From Nothophaeocryptopus gaeumannii (Eukaryota; Ascomycota; Dothideomycetes; Mycosphaerellales; Mycosphaerellaceae), in NCBI GenBank assembly GCA_031771865.1, contig JASISA010000009.1:1054001-1118000 (forward strand): a DNA stretch of 64,000 nt, written 5' to 3'. The position numbers and the translations under genes are program-made. The notes under the pieces were generated by a model. It was not told where the DNA came from and made no database searches. It was given only the letters and a program-made list of their open reading frames with translations. Positions 54,349 through 64,000 of this stretch are shown piece by piece. Each line of letters starts with the position of its first letter. The first letter of the stretch is position 1.

Positions 54349-55333
54349 TCAGGGCTTGTGGTGCTCCGTCGAGCATGCGAGCATCACACCAGCACCTTCC
54401 CTGACGCAGTCGAGACATAACCCTTCTGATAGGTACTTCGCTTCTCCCGCGAACCCCTTGAACTCATTTGACTCTACTGCTCGACCGCAACGGCGAGTAC
54501 ACTCTGAAGTGAATTCGAAGCATTTGACCCTTCCCATATTCTCAAGACGAGCGATTCCATTATTGACGTTGACCAGCTTTGGCGGCCAGTCAACGTCGTC
54601 AAATGCAGAAATGATCGTCTTCATGAAGGCATTGGTATGGCAAGGCCGACTGTTGTACTCGGCGCCCAAATGCTGCACACTGTATATTTTGAGCTCTGCA
54701 GCCTTCCGTTTCTCGGCCATGGCAACTGCAATATGTGTCAGTAGGCAGCGCCACGCGCTTAGTAGGAGTGGACTCACCAAGCGCGGCGGCAGCAATGAGC
54801 TGACCAGGCTGCTCTGAGAACATGGCCGTAATAGGTCGATCGCATCCCCTGATGACCTGCTCTGTAGCCAGCTTGAAGCTTAGCTTCTCGTTGAGCAGTG
54901 AAGCTGCCGCGATGATATTGCGCAGTCTGAAGATGTCCGAACTGTCTCTGTTTTCCGCGCACCAGCTCACAAGGAGTGCTTTGCCTGGATGATAGAGTGC
55001 CTGCACCAAGCCGTATTTGTCGGCAGCGATAGCGAAGTTGAGTAAGTGAGGATCCATGCCGGTACTGTTGTCGTACTGGCTCTGACGCAAGTGCAGACAC
55101 TGGCAAATGTGCTCCATAGCATCCGCATCATCGTCAGGCATAGCAATCTCGACCGGATTCGTGGCGCTGCGCTCCTGCGAGCCTTCGCGAAAGTGAGGAC
55201 CGAGAAGTGCACCCAACGGACGTGAGGCGGCGGAGAGGTTGGCGGACTTGACTCGTAGCTTCTTCTGGTCGGCGCCGACCACGAGGATGACATCGCCTTG
55301 CGGTGCGATCTCGACAGTCTCAGCGTCAGCCAT
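54349..55333 (-). CDS. BTB/POZ domain protein
   Basis: Two exons, 54778-55333 and 54349-54725, with a 52-nt intron (GTGAGT, branch CTGAC, acceptor TTGCAG). The phases agree (AAAL-VAMAEKRKAAE) and give 310 residues. Residues about 10-115 are a BTB/POZ fold (PQGDVILVVGADQKKLRVKS, ANLSAASRPLGALLGPHF, MEHICQCLHLRQ). Helical post-BTB sequence follows, then a Cys-rich C-terminus (CTRRCGRAV, CLDCVREG). Such proteins are common in Dothideomycetes and Sordariomycetes, often in expanded families. BTB domains mediate dimerisation or cullin-3 binding; the partner here is unknown. It lies in a gene-relic cluster but appears intact. Confidence 0.75.
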
Positions 55334-55662
55334 GCTGTGTGTAGCGGCGGACGTGGATGGTAGCTGTCGGTGGCCGTTGTCGGAGTCGATGTCAAGGAGT
55401 GAGGCCGACTGAAGCGTCGAAACATAGCAGTACGCAGAAATGGCACTAGCGCTGCGCTAATGCGCTAAGCGGCGTTGAGTGAAAGCACAAGCTACCCTTT
55501 GTTTGCTCGGCGAGGCATGTGAGAGTCAATACCGACCACGTCCACGACTCAAGGCAGATCCAGATGACTCAAAGGCGACTACTGGCAGGAGCCAGAGCAT
55601 ATGCAAATCGTTTCATTCTGCATCATATGCTGTATGATATCTTCGCTGTCTCATTGTGACAT
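55334..55662. promoter_or_regulatory. Intergenic between BTB gene and SLH1 3' end
   Basis: 329 bases holding the BTB gene promoter and the SLH1 3' end. No gene or named site recognised. Confidence 0.45.
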
Positions 55663-58600
55663 CTACTCCTCCCTACCCTTCTTCTTCAACCCATCATCCC
55701 TCACCCTCGGCGTAGGCGGAACCTCAACATCCTCCACTCTCCACTCCATCCCAATGTACGCATCACTAACAAGCGTCACCCTCACCTTCCTCTCCAAATC
55801 CGCCTCTGGTAATTTCACGCTCGCCTTCGTGGCCATCTTGCTCCCACCTCCACCACCCCTCTTGTCTGCGCTGGGCCAATTAAGCCTCTTCATAGCCAAG
55901 ACATCCCCCTTCTCAACATCCTGCACAAGCAAAAAGTACCCCTCAGTCTGCGGTTTGGGATACCTTGGCGCGTAGATGCGCTGTTCGCGGTCGGTGAAGG
56001 GGTTCAGTCTCGCCAGGTTGACCGTCAACCCAAGAGCGTTGACATCACTGATACCCAGACGGATCTGCGGAAGACGTGCAAGGGCATTTAAGACCCTCGC
56101 ATGGCTGGGGTTCGGCAAGCTCATGTTCCCCAACGCAGTCTCCACCACGCCCTTCGACGCCGTGGTGGCTTCGATGAGATCCTTCGGTCTCGCATCCCCC
56201 TTCTCAATCCTCTTCTTTTCTCTGTCAGGGCTGACGCCAGGGAAAATAGCCAAAGGCCCATCATCCGGCCACCTCGCACTCTTAACACACTGCAGCAGAG
56301 TCATCATCATCCTGCAGCTTTGAAGGTATCCAAGCTCTGTAAGCACATCAATCGAAGCTTGAAGGATACGAATAGCCTGATCCAACACCGAATTCTGATC
56401 ACCCACATAATCAGAGATCGGCAAATCAATCCTCGAGAAATGCGCTTGCAGCAACAATTGTGCTTTGACGTGCGGATCCCACATCGGTAAACCAAGTTTA
56501 TCTGCTTTCAGGGGGAGGTTGTTGGAAAGTTCGACGTTGATGAGATCTTCGTTGTGACGGACAGGCAATTCGTCGTATTCTGTGGCGCGACACATCCATC
56601 CTAGTGCGTCTTCAAAAGTAGCTGTCGGCTTGGCGTGTTCCGTCAACGAGCGTATCGTCTTGTGCGAGAGGTAGTAGTAACTCATGATTTTGCCGAGAGG
56701 GGTTGGGTCGACTTCACCCTTGAGGGCGATTGTGATACATTTCGACTCTTCCAGCTCGGAGAGCGATTTATCGACCATTTCGATCATGAAGTCGTTCGCA
56801 GCTTGTTGCGCCGCAATCGTGTTGTTCTCCTCGGCAGAGATCTCCAGACCGTAGTAAGAAGGATTCTTATGCAACCGTCGGAAGAAGAACGTCCAGGTCA
56901 AGTAATCCAGCGCATCCTGTTTCGTGGCAATCGTCTCAGCCGAGACCTCAGCACCCAAATGATTATCCAGGACATTATGCAACGACGATTCCACGGGGAA
57001 TCCAGTATGTAGGAAATGCTTATAGAAAGCCTTCTTCGAATCCTGCGTGAAGATTCTCGCGATTCCAGAAGTGTCGAATTGTGGTCGTCCAGCTCGTCCC
57101 AGCATTTGCAGGACATCGGTCAAGTCCATATCCTTGTACCCTTCAATCTTCGCATCGAAGAATTGCGTGCCCTTGACAACGACCAGATGAGCAGGTAAAT
57201 TGACACCCCAAGCCAGCGTACTCGTCGCGACCAAGATCTGAATCTTGTTATTCGCAAACAGCTCCTCAGCGAGTTGACGATCCGACTCTACGAGGCCAGC
57301 ATGATGAAGTCCAATCCCAAAACTCAGCGCCTCTCGTAACGCATCGTCCTTGACGCGCTCCATGTTGAGTGCTAGATCATCTTCACTCATCCTCATAAAC
57401 CTCCTCGGATTGTCCTCCATCCCACAAAGGTTAATGAGTGCCCTAGCAGTCAACCTCGTTTGTCTTCTGGACGCAACAAAAACAATGACCGGCTTATCAG
57501 GACTGTGCGCCTTAATAGCCAAGAAAGTCGGCCGATTCATACTCTCCATCAACGGACAGAAACCCCTCTGCTCGGGAAAGCCATCGATATAGATCTCGAG
57601 CGGAACCGGACGTACCGAATGTCGGAAATTGAACAAGCCCTCTTTGACACCGAGCCAATTGGCTAGATCCATCGCATTGGCACATGCAGTCGACATACCG
57701 ACAATCCTCACAGACCCTTTTTTCTGGCTCGCGATGTAATTCATACGTGAGACGATGATTTCTAGAATGGGACCACGGTCGCCGCCGAGGAGGTGGATTT
57801 CGTCGATGATGACGAGGCTGACTTGTTGGACGTAGGATCTGGTCTGCCAGCTTCTAGAAATACCATCCCATTTTTCAGGAGTCGTGACAATGATATCTGC
57901 GTCTCGGATGGTTCGGGTGTCGGGCGTGTTGTCACCAGTCAGTTCGACGAGTTTGAGACCCATTTGGCGAGTGAGGCGCTTGCTCCAATCTTGTACTCGT
58001 TCTCGCACGAGTGCTTTCATGGGAGCAATGTAGACTACCTTCGAGCCTGGTTTCTCGCGGAAGGCCCACCACATCGCCAACTCGGCTGCGATGGTCTTTC
58101 CGGATCCAGTTGGCGAGCCAAGAAGAACGTTGGCAGGAGTGTAGTACATGCAGTGAAACAGCTGCGTCTGCATCGGATTGAAGAACTGAAACCGCTGTCC
58201 ATAGATCTCTTCCAGGAGCGGGTTCTTGAGAGCCTTGATCGGCAGCGGCTGCAAATTGAGAAGATCCGTGTAGACACTCTCCGTGTCTGGCCTGATCAAA
58301 TGCTGAAACGACACAGGATGCACCGTCTCAGCTCCCAACCATCGATCACTCACAGCCCGGACGTAGATCTGGCTGGGCAGAGGATCGGACAGCGGGATCG
58401 TGAAGTTTAGCTCATGGTCATCGTAAAGCTTCTTCCTGCTCAGGATGAAGTACTCGTGATGATAGATCTCGCTGGTCTCGGAGTTTTCAACCCAAATCCA
58501 ATAGCTTTCGCTCTTTCCATGGTATCGATCGTTCCAGGTGAACTCTGGCGTGATGTAGAGCTTTACTCTCAGCACATCACGATTGAGCGGCGCGATCTCC

Positions 58601-61600
58601 GCATCGATGCCAACAGTCGGGAAGTTGTTGAGCAGCTTACCAATAGTGCTGCCCATCTTCTGGTTATGCACCAGACTGCCAATCTCAGCAGAGTCCATGT
58701 CCCTCAGACTCTCAATATGAGCAGTACTGCCCTTATCATCCAGATTTCTCAGTACCGCATTGGGCAGATCGAACTGATGGAACGGGTGCTCGTACGGCCA
58801 AACCCTCTTCTCAATACTCTTGCACATGCTCAGCAAGACGAGACACTGATGACCCCAACGCCTATTCAGCGCAATCATGAACAGCGCTCGACAGATACGT
58901 GCCGCATTCTGCGCCACATACGCCGTATCCGAAACAAGCGTAAAGTCTTCCAGATTCGCTTTGCTGATGTACGACTGTAGCAGGACATTCGTCTTTCCAG
59001 ACTGCGTGCCAACACCGCCATCAATAGCGCAAGGCGCGGCTTCGTCTTTGAGGCGCATGAGCTCTTTCTCCTCGCTCTCGCGGCTCGTTATATTGTCAAA
59101 CTCTCCGCTCATACTGATCATCTTGAGGATATCTGCCTCCGTGGCTCTGGGTCTCATCATGGTGTTGAAGATCTCCACGCTGGTTTGCAAGACATAGAAC
59201 TGACTTGCAATTCGTCCAACATCCTTTGCTCGCAGCTCCTCAGTCGTCTCGTTGAAGATGATCATCTGGCTTTGCTGCAGCACGCGCGCCGCTCGAACAA
59301 TCAAATCGCGTCGTCGCTGGACAAGATTCGGGTCGTTCGTGATCTCGGACCATTCGATCCCGTACGCAACCGGGTTCTTCCTCATGCGCACAAATAGATA
59401 CGAATAGCCCAACCAGGCGATAGCTTCCGGCACACTCGTGACAGTCCCCAGCGCGATCTCGGCGTTCAAGTTGTCGACCAGCTTCTTGCTGAACTGCGAC
59501 TCGATCGGCTGCTGTTGCGTAACAGCGGTCAGATAATGTTGCAGCTTGTCATGCGTCGTCAAGATCATGCCGATACCGGTATCCTGGAACTGCGGCCGAC
59601 CAGCACGGCCAAAGATCTGGAGAACATCCAGTATGCCGACATCGACAAACTTACCAGCCTCGGCGCTGTAAAGCTGCGTGCCTTTAATAATGACAGCTGC
59701 AGCAGGCAAATTGACACCCCATGCCAAAGTCGCCGTACAGCAGAGCACCTTCAGCACGCCCTCAGCAAACAGCCGCTCCACCAGATTCCGATCCGAACGC
59801 GGCATACCAGCATGATGCGTCCCCATACCCTTTTGGACCAGCTCTCGAATCTCTCGTCCCTTCGAGTGCTTGACATCCTTCAACGCCTGCGAGTACCCCT
59901 CATGCAGACTCGGATCAAACAGATCAGCCATGCCTTGCTCCACAGCCATCTCATGAAGCTGTCTCGCAGTCTTGACGGTATCCTTTCGACTATGCACAAA
60001 CACCATGATTTGATGTCCGCATTCAAGCATATCCTTGACTTTCTCAAAAGCCGTGTTGTCCATATTCTCGCGACTCGCTCTAGTGCCGGGTTTGCCTTTG
60101 ACACCAATGAAATGTTGCTCAAGCGGGACCGGACGGAATGATTGATCGAAGAAGAACAGACCAGCCATCCGGTTGACTTTCAAAAACTCCGCCACATCAA
60201 CGTAGTTCGGTAGTGTCGCGCTGAGTCCGACAATTCGAATCAGACTCTGCGTGCTCTCAACCTGTCTCTCTGTCCTCGCGACAAGCGACTCCAGTACAGC
60301 TCCTCGCTCATCATGCAACATATGCACCTCATCGATGATCAGAAGGCGCACTTTCTGCACCAACTCCGTATCGCCCGTCGACTTCCTCGTAACCACATCC
60401 CACTTTTCCGGCGTCGTGACAATGATCTGCGTAGCCACAATTTCAGCTTTGGTGAGTTGCATATCTCCCGTCAATTCTCGAACTTGAATACCCAACCAAG
60501 CTAGTCTCTTGCCTAGCTTCTCCGTGATCTCTGCAGCCAAAGCTTTCATCGGAGCCACGTATACGATCTTGAAATTTTCGGTATGGACAGCAAATTCAGT
60601 CGCATCAGGTTCATCGATTAGATTCGGATGGATATTCTTCGCAACGGTATTCAAAATCGTGAGCATCGCGGCATCCGTCTTTCCTGCACCGGTAGGAGCG
60701 CAGATGAGCATATTCTCACTCGTGTGGTACGCAACTTGGTAGACCAGACTTTGCATGCGATTGAGCGTCTTGTACCCCTTGAAAGTCTTCTGACAAAGAC
60801 CATCAAGAGTTGAGATCTGGACGAGTTTCTGCTCCAGGCCGCGGATACCGACTTTTGAAGCGGGGATGCTGTACTCTTCGTACTTCTCACGGTCGACTTT
60901 TTCGCTCCCAATTGGCAGCATGTACTTCTTGCCATGCGCAGAAAGCGTGTTCCCTGCATCGTGAGCGCGGTAGACATGAGGATATTCAGCCTGCGCGCGA
61001 TCCTGCATGGGAGCCAGAGCAGCATTCTTGTGCATGCGATCCGCCTCTCGTAACCTCGCATCTCGTTCGGCCCTCGACAAGATACCAGTCGGATGAGATG
61101 TAGACGTAGACGCGGGAGCAGAAAGAATCGATTTGCGGTATTTGAGAATCTCGCCTACCAGGTCCAGTTCCTCGAGCCCCAGAATGTCGGCAAGTGTCAT
61201 TTGGAGCTCGTCGTCGCTGCTATCCGAGGCCAGAACAGCGATGATTTGATCCTCCAGAGCCGCAGCATCGAGCGCACTGCCTTTACTCGAGACGTCTCGA
61301 CATCTTTGTCTAAGCCAATCTCTTGAGCCATCTTTGGTCAGAGGCTCAGCAGCTGGAGCTGGTATCTCCGCACTCTCCTCACTATAGTCATCTTCCTCTT
61401 CCTCACTGATCAAATCCCAGATGTCGTCGCCCGAAGCAGGCGATAGGTCGTCATCGTCCAAGTACAGGCCGAGATCTGGCTCGTATGATTGTTCCTCTTT
61501 CTTCTCGCCGTTCGTTTCTGGGAGCTTCAATTCGGCAATGGCTGCTCGCATGGCGGCGAGCTGTTCGAGCCATTGTGAGGCTGCTGTTTCGGCGGAGGGA

Positions 61601-61605
61601 GACAT
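55663..61605 (-). CDS. SLH1: RQT/ASC-1 complex RNA helicase Slh1 (ASCC3-like)
   Basis: Single-exon 1980-residue Ski2-like double-cassette helicase. Cassette 1 has CAPTGAGKTDAAML and LIIDEVHMLHDERGAVLE, QIFGRAGRPQFQDTG and a Sec63 domain. Cassette 2 has GSPTGSGKTIAAELA and VIIDEIHLLGGDRGPILE, MLGRAGRPQFDTSG and a second Sec63 domain, ending in a basic tail (LKKKGREE). The N-terminus is acidic. Length and the EKYEEYSIPASKVG segment point to Slh1 rather than Brr2, which has a different N-terminus and is about 200 residues longer. Slh1 is the motor of the ribosome-quality-control trigger complex that splits collided ribosomes. The start fits the family. Confidence 0.93.
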   Translation of the reverse strand: MSPSAETAASQWLEQLAAMRAAIAELKLPETNGEKKEEQSYEPDLGLYLDDDDLSPASGDDIWDLISEEEEDDYSEESAEIPAPAAEPLTKDGSRDWLRQRCRDVSSKGSALDAAALEDQIIAVLASDSSDDELQMTLADILGLEELDLVGEILKYRKSILSAPASTSTSHPTGILSRAERDARLREADRMHKNAALAPMQDRAQAEYPHVYRAHDAGNTLSAHGKKYMLPIGSEKVDREKYEEYSIPASKVGIRGLEQKLVQISTLDGLCQKTFKGYKTLNRMQSLVYQVAYHTSENMLICAPTGAGKTDAAMLTILNTVAKNIHPNLIDEPDATEFAVHTENFKIVYVAPMKALAAEITEKLGKRLAWLGIQVRELTGDMQLTKAEIVATQIIVTTPEKWDVVTRKSTGDTELVQKVRLLIIDEVHMLHDERGAVLESLVARTERQVESTQSLIRIVGLSATLPNYVDVAEFLKVNRMAGLFFFDQSFRPVPLEQHFIGVKGKPGTRASRENMDNTAFEKVKDMLECGHQIMVFVHSRKDTVKTARQLHEMAVEQGMADLFDPSLHEGYSQALKDVKHSKGREIRELVQKGMGTHHAGMPRSDRNLVERLFAEGVLKVLCCTATLAWGVNLPAAAVIIKGTQLYSAEAGKFVDVGILDVLQIFGRAGRPQFQDTGIGMILTTHDKLQHYLTAVTQQQPIESQFSKKLVDNLNAEIALGTVTSVPEAIAWLGYSYLFVRMRKNPVAYGIEWSEITNDPNLVQRRRDLIVRAARVLQQSQMIIFNETTEELRAKDVGRIASQFYVLQTSVEIFNTMMRPRATEADILKMISMSGEFDNITSRESEEKELMRLKDEAAPCAIDGGVGTQSGKTNVLLQSYISKANLEDFTLVSDTAYVAQNAARICRALFMIALNRRWGHQCLVLLSMCKSIEKRVWPYEHPFHQFDLPNAVLRNLDDKGSTAHIESLRDMDSAEIGSLVHNQKMGSTIGKLLNNFPTVGIDAEIAPLNRDVLRVKLYITPEFTWNDRYHGKSESYWIWVENSETSEIYHHEYFILSRKKLYDDHELNFTIPLSDPLPSQIYVRAVSDRWLGAETVHPVSFQHLIRPDTESVYTDLLNLQPLPIKALKNPLLEEIYGQRFQFFNPMQTQLFHCMYYTPANVLLGSPTGSGKTIAAELAMWWAFREKPGSKVVYIAPMKALVRERVQDWSKRLTRQMGLKLVELTGDNTPDTRTIRDADIIVTTPEKWDGISRSWQTRSYVQQVSLVIIDEIHLLGGDRGPILEIIVSRMNYIASQKKGSVRIVGMSTACANAMDLANWLGVKEGLFNFRHSVRPVPLEIYIDGFPEQRGFCPLMESMNRPTFLAIKAHSPDKPVIVFVASRRQTRLTARALINLCGMEDNPRRFMRMSEDDLALNMERVKDDALREALSFGIGLHHAGLVESDRQLAEELFANNKIQILVATSTLAWGVNLPAHLVVVKGTQFFDAKIEGYKDMDLTDVLQMLGRAGRPQFDTSGIARIFTQDSKKAFYKHFLHTGFPVESSLHNVLDNHLGAEVSAETIATKQDALDYLTWTFFFRRLHKNPSYYGLEISAEENNTIAAQQAANDFMIEMVDKSLSELEESKCITIALKGEVDPTPLGKIMSYYYLSHKTIRSLTEHAKPTATFEDALGWMCRATEYDELPVRHNEDLINVELSNNLPLKADKLGLPMWDPHVKAQLLLQAHFSRIDLPISDYVGDQNSVLDQAIRILQASIDVLTELGYLQSCRMMMTLLQCVKSARWPDDGPLAIFPGVSPDREKKRIEKGDARPKDLIEATTASKGVVETALGNMSLPNPSHARVLNALARLPQIRLGISDVNALGLTVNLARLNPFTDREQRIYAPRYPKPQTEGYFLLVQDVEKGDVLAMKRLNWPSADKRGGGGGSKMATKASVKLPEADLERKVRVTLVSDAYIGMEWRVEDVEVPPTPRVRDDGLKKKGREE

Positions 61606-61873
61606 GGTGAGCTGCTGTCTTCGCTCTACGTCTTATATGCCGCGACCGCCGGGATGTATTTTGGAGGAAGTGTCGCTGTTGAATGATTCATGTGCGTTGG
61701 AATAGAGTTCAAGGTGCGTTATGTAATTGACCTTGTTTCGGCTGCGGTGTCAGACCTCTTCGCCGCCGACGACTTGAGCCGGCTCTCCTCGCATGAGACG
61801 CGATCGCGACCTCGACTTCACATGTCAACACTTCAGCGAACTACATCAGAGCACAAGGGATGAGAGCTACAAG
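61606..61873. promoter_or_regulatory. Divergent promoter region, SLH1 (-) and DAD4 (+)
   Basis: About 270 bases between divergent start codons. A shared short promoter is likely. No site is named. Confidence 0.5.
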
Positions 61874-62293
61874 ATGGTAAGTAACTCCTTGACAATATTC
61901 AGTCCGCTCAATCAGCCCGAGAATCACTAACACCCCTTCCAGGAATCCCCTCATGAACACCAACAATCCCTCCTCCTCTCGCGCATCATCACGAACGTCG
62001 AGAAACTCAACGAGGCGATTATGGTGTTGAACAAGTCACTGCAGGTACGTGTGTTCGACGGCATCAACTTCCGGAATGCGTTCCCCTATCTCAGGGAGCG
62101 TTTCGCTGACTGTCTTTTAGGAGATCAACATCCAAAACATGAACGTCGAACTCGTTGCGCAAATGTTCAAGAACTATCAGAGTAATGTACTCTTTCATTT
62201 AGAAGGTATGCATCTACACCCAACATTATCTCGTCACCAAACGCCCAGCTCACTGCTTATGCAGCAACGGACAGTCTGAAGGAGCCGTCTTGA
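61874..62293 (+). CDS. DAD4: DASH/Dam1 complex subunit Dad4
   Basis: Four exons: 61874-61876, 61943-62044, 62121-62205 and 62265-62293. The phases agree and give exactly 72 residues, the family length. Exon 1 codes only the start ATG, spliced directly (GTAAGT) to GAA. The protein reads MESPHEHQQSLLLSRIITNV and QEINIQNMNVELVAQMFKNY, ending ATDSLKEPS, which is Dad4. The DASH complex forms rings on microtubules and couples kinetochores to the spindle. Introns are 66, 76 and 59 nt. Because of the small exons this gene is easily missed. Confidence 0.93.
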
Positions 62294-62697
62294 GGACACG
62301 CATGAAATGGCATACGTTGAGAGAGACTGGGCTGGACCTAAATTTTGCCGGCGAGACGTTTGTTCATGGAGAGAGGTACCCAGGTGGCACATTTCGCGAG
62401 GCACATCACAGAGACGAGAGCCATAGAACGAGAGACAAAATGCAGCTCGGCGCCAACACGGCAACCGAGAGTATTGCTTCATTTGAAGAAGGTACTGCGT
62501 GATAAGAGTGAACGCAGTCCAAGAGTATCAGAGAAGCCAGCCAGCTCCTCGTAGCAACAGGCAAAAAGTACCGAGAGGCATGAGAGACGCGGCGCCGCGA
62601 AACAGTCCGCCGTCCCTTGCCATTTCCAAGCGTCAGTAATTGTGAAGTCATAAGCCTAATCCTCCGGAGGAGCAAGAGCTGGTACACCGATGCCGCC
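62294..62697. other. Convergent intergenic region
   Basis: About 400 bases between the DAD4 stop and the stop of the right-edge gene (convergent). No supported gene; it holds both 3' untranslated regions. Confidence 0.5.
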
Positions 62698-64000
62698 CTA
62701 CAAGCCAGGAGTGCCCACCGCACCCAAGCTCTGGAAGCCGCCTGGTGCTCTGCCCATCCCCGGAGCACCAAAGCCAGTCGCGGGAGAAGTCTTGCTCGGC
62801 ATGGGCGAGCCGATCTCACCGAGGCCAGAATGATGACGGCCTTGATCAGGCGTGGCGGCACCTGCCTCCCACTTGGCAGCAGCGATTGCCCCGTCATCGC
62901 CCTTTTGGATGTGCAGCTCACCTCCGCCGTTTTGGCTATCGCCCTCCGTCTCGCAAATAGCCTCGATCTCGTTCAGACTTGGCGGAGCGTCAAGCTGTCC
63001 GTGATTCTGGGATTCGATGTGTCGAAGGATAGCGCCAATGGGTTGGTAGCCATCGCTCTCGCCCTGACTATTCGTCGACATATCACGGCATGCTTTGCAG
63101 AGCATTACTCGCAACGTCAAAGGCCTGCTCGCAGGAGCCCGGTGCATTGAAGGGACCATCGAGCCGAATTGACCATTCGCAGCAAAGGCAGCATTGTTGT
63201 TGCCCCAGCTACTTCCTGGAGGAGGCAAGTTGCCCCACCCTGGTTGTCCTAGTCCAGGACTTGATCCAAATGGCATTGCGGGAGTGCCCCATGAGCTGCC
63301 CGGAGCGCCAAATCCACCAACAGGAGCACCAAATCCGCCAATTTGTCCAATACCCGCACCCGGGATATTGATCCCGCGTGATTGCGCCGGAATGCTCGAG
63401 TGCCGTCTGTTGTCGGCAGGATTTGCAGGAATTGGCTCGTCGGTGTCGTCCAGCAGGGCAGAGCTTCCAAGATGCTTGGAAAGATCGTCCAATTCGGGAT
63501 TGGATTCGTTACGATCAGTCCCAGGTCGCACGCTGCTTGGCCTCTGAATTGGCGCAGGGCGTGCTATTGGCTGATTCGCTGCGGATTCAAATCTCTCCTT
63601 GTCAGTAGACGTCTGGCGGGAATGACTACGCACATTCTGTCGCTGTGCATCTGGCTGACCGATGGGCGATGTTTGACTTGGCGGATGATGTTGCCCAAAG
63701 CCCGGCGGAGGCTGCTGATTCATACCACCAGGGCCATCGAACGGGAAGCCTCTGCCTTGTGGCATCATTCCAGGAGGCGGTCCCAGACCATTCATGCCAG
63801 GACCGAAAGACATGCGGTTAGGGAAACCCATTGGCGGTCCTTGATTTGGGAACATTGGCATCGGTCCTCGCTGGCCCATTCCAGGAGGCATCGGGCCTTG
63901 AGGACCTGGAAAGGCTGGGAATCCAAATGGAGGCATCCCGCCAAAGCCATGATGTTGCGGATGCGGCATACCGGGAGGTGCTTGCATCGGGTGCTGGTGC
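62698..64000 (-). CDS. M/P/G-rich conserved fungal protein (5' partial)
   Basis: The frame is open to the right edge, with the first in-window ATG at 63987, so the true start may lie outside. The visible part has about 429 residues. The N-terminal part is low-complexity, rich in M, P, G, Q and F (MPPFGFPAFPGPQGPMPPGM). The C-terminal third is ordered and conserved: PLTLRVMLCKACRDMSTNSQ, then GYQPIGAILRHIESQ, then LNEIEAICETEGDSQNGGGE. I recall this motif from other filamentous ascomycetes but not a function. The pattern (prion-like start, conserved C-terminal module) would fit an RNA- or transcription-associated protein, which is inference only. Confidence 0.6.
   Translation of the reverse strand, partial: HQHPMQAPPGMPHPQHHGFGGMPPFGFPAFPGPQGPMPPGMGQRGPMPMFPNQGPPMGFPNRMSFGPGMNGLGPPPGMMPQGRGFPFDGPGGMNQQPPPGFGQHHPPSQTSPIGQPDAQRQNVRSHSRQTSTDKERFESAANQPIARPAPIQRPSSVRPGTDRNESNPELDDLSKHLGSSALLDDTDEPIPANPADNRRHSSIPAQSRGINIPGAGIGQIGGFGAPVGGFGAPGSSWGTPAMPFGSSPGLGQPGWGNLPPPGSSWGNNNAAFAANGQFGSMVPSMHRAPASRPLTLRVMLCKACRDMSTNSQGESDGYQPIGAILRHIESQNHGQLDAPPSLNEIEAICETEGDSQNGGGELHIQKGDDGAIAAAKWEAGAATPDQGRHHSGLGEIGSPMPSKTSPATGFGAPGMGRAPGGFQSLGAVGTPGL

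Noticed and set aside
1..64000. CRISPR arrays, insertion sequences, integrated virus or biosynthetic cluster
   Set aside because: No regular spacer repeats, transposase or capsid genes, and no polyketide or peptide synthase was seen; the genome is eukaryotic.

Overview
This 64 kb window comes from the nuclear genome of a filamentous ascomycete (Pezizomycotina). The signs are short GT-AG introns (about 45-100 nt) with CTGAC or CTAAC branch points, C-ending codon preference, and genes typical of moulds: NoxR, the Con7 zinc-finger regulator, a MAPEG protein and a LON/RING protein. The composition and the F-box, BTB and FAD-oxidase families suggest a Dothideomycete, but that class assignment is inference. 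No bacterial, viral or organellar segment was seen.

Layout, left to right. 0-18 kb: a conserved acidic protein (+), NoxR (-), a LON/RING protein (-), a cytochrome b2 type lactate dehydrogenase (-) and a very long HSL-like alpha/beta hydrolase (-). 18-22 kb: TSR2 (+), then a tandem run of three F-box paralogs (-), two of them broken. 22-35 kb is dense in housekeeping genes: IES6 (-), YKT6 (+), a THI20-type thiamine enzyme (-), an F-box/LRR-like protein (-), RAD9 (+), an ATS1-like RCC1 protein (-), RPS16 (+), NSE1 (-) and a MAPEG protein (+). 36-39 kb is sparse. CON7 (-) lies at 38.9-40.5 kb, followed upstream by 8 kb with no recognisable gene. DBP2 (-) occupies 48.6-50.9 kb and carries a 501-nt late intron. 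51.8-55.3 kb is a small gene graveyard: a truncated F-box gene, an FAD-linked oxidase with three frameshifts, a BTB-family fragment and one intact BTB gene. 55.6-64 kb holds SLH1 (-), the tiny DAD4 gene (+) and an M/P/G-rich conserved protein (-) running off the right edge.

Most of the genes are core cell-biology genes without a shared pathway. Several act in genome maintenance or chromosome segregation (RAD9, NSE1, IES6, DAD4) and several in ribosome or RNA work (TSR2, RPS16, DBP2, SLH1). NoxR and Con7 are the two regulators tied to development and, in plant pathogens, to infection. I did not find a convincing new biological system. The most unusual parts are the decaying F-box/BTB/oxidase islands, the 8 kb gene-free region upstream of CON7 with a perfect hairpin, and the long DBP2 intron with a G-run tract. 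Exon boundaries were worked out by hand from splice signals, reading phase and remembered family sequences. They have not been tested against transcripts.
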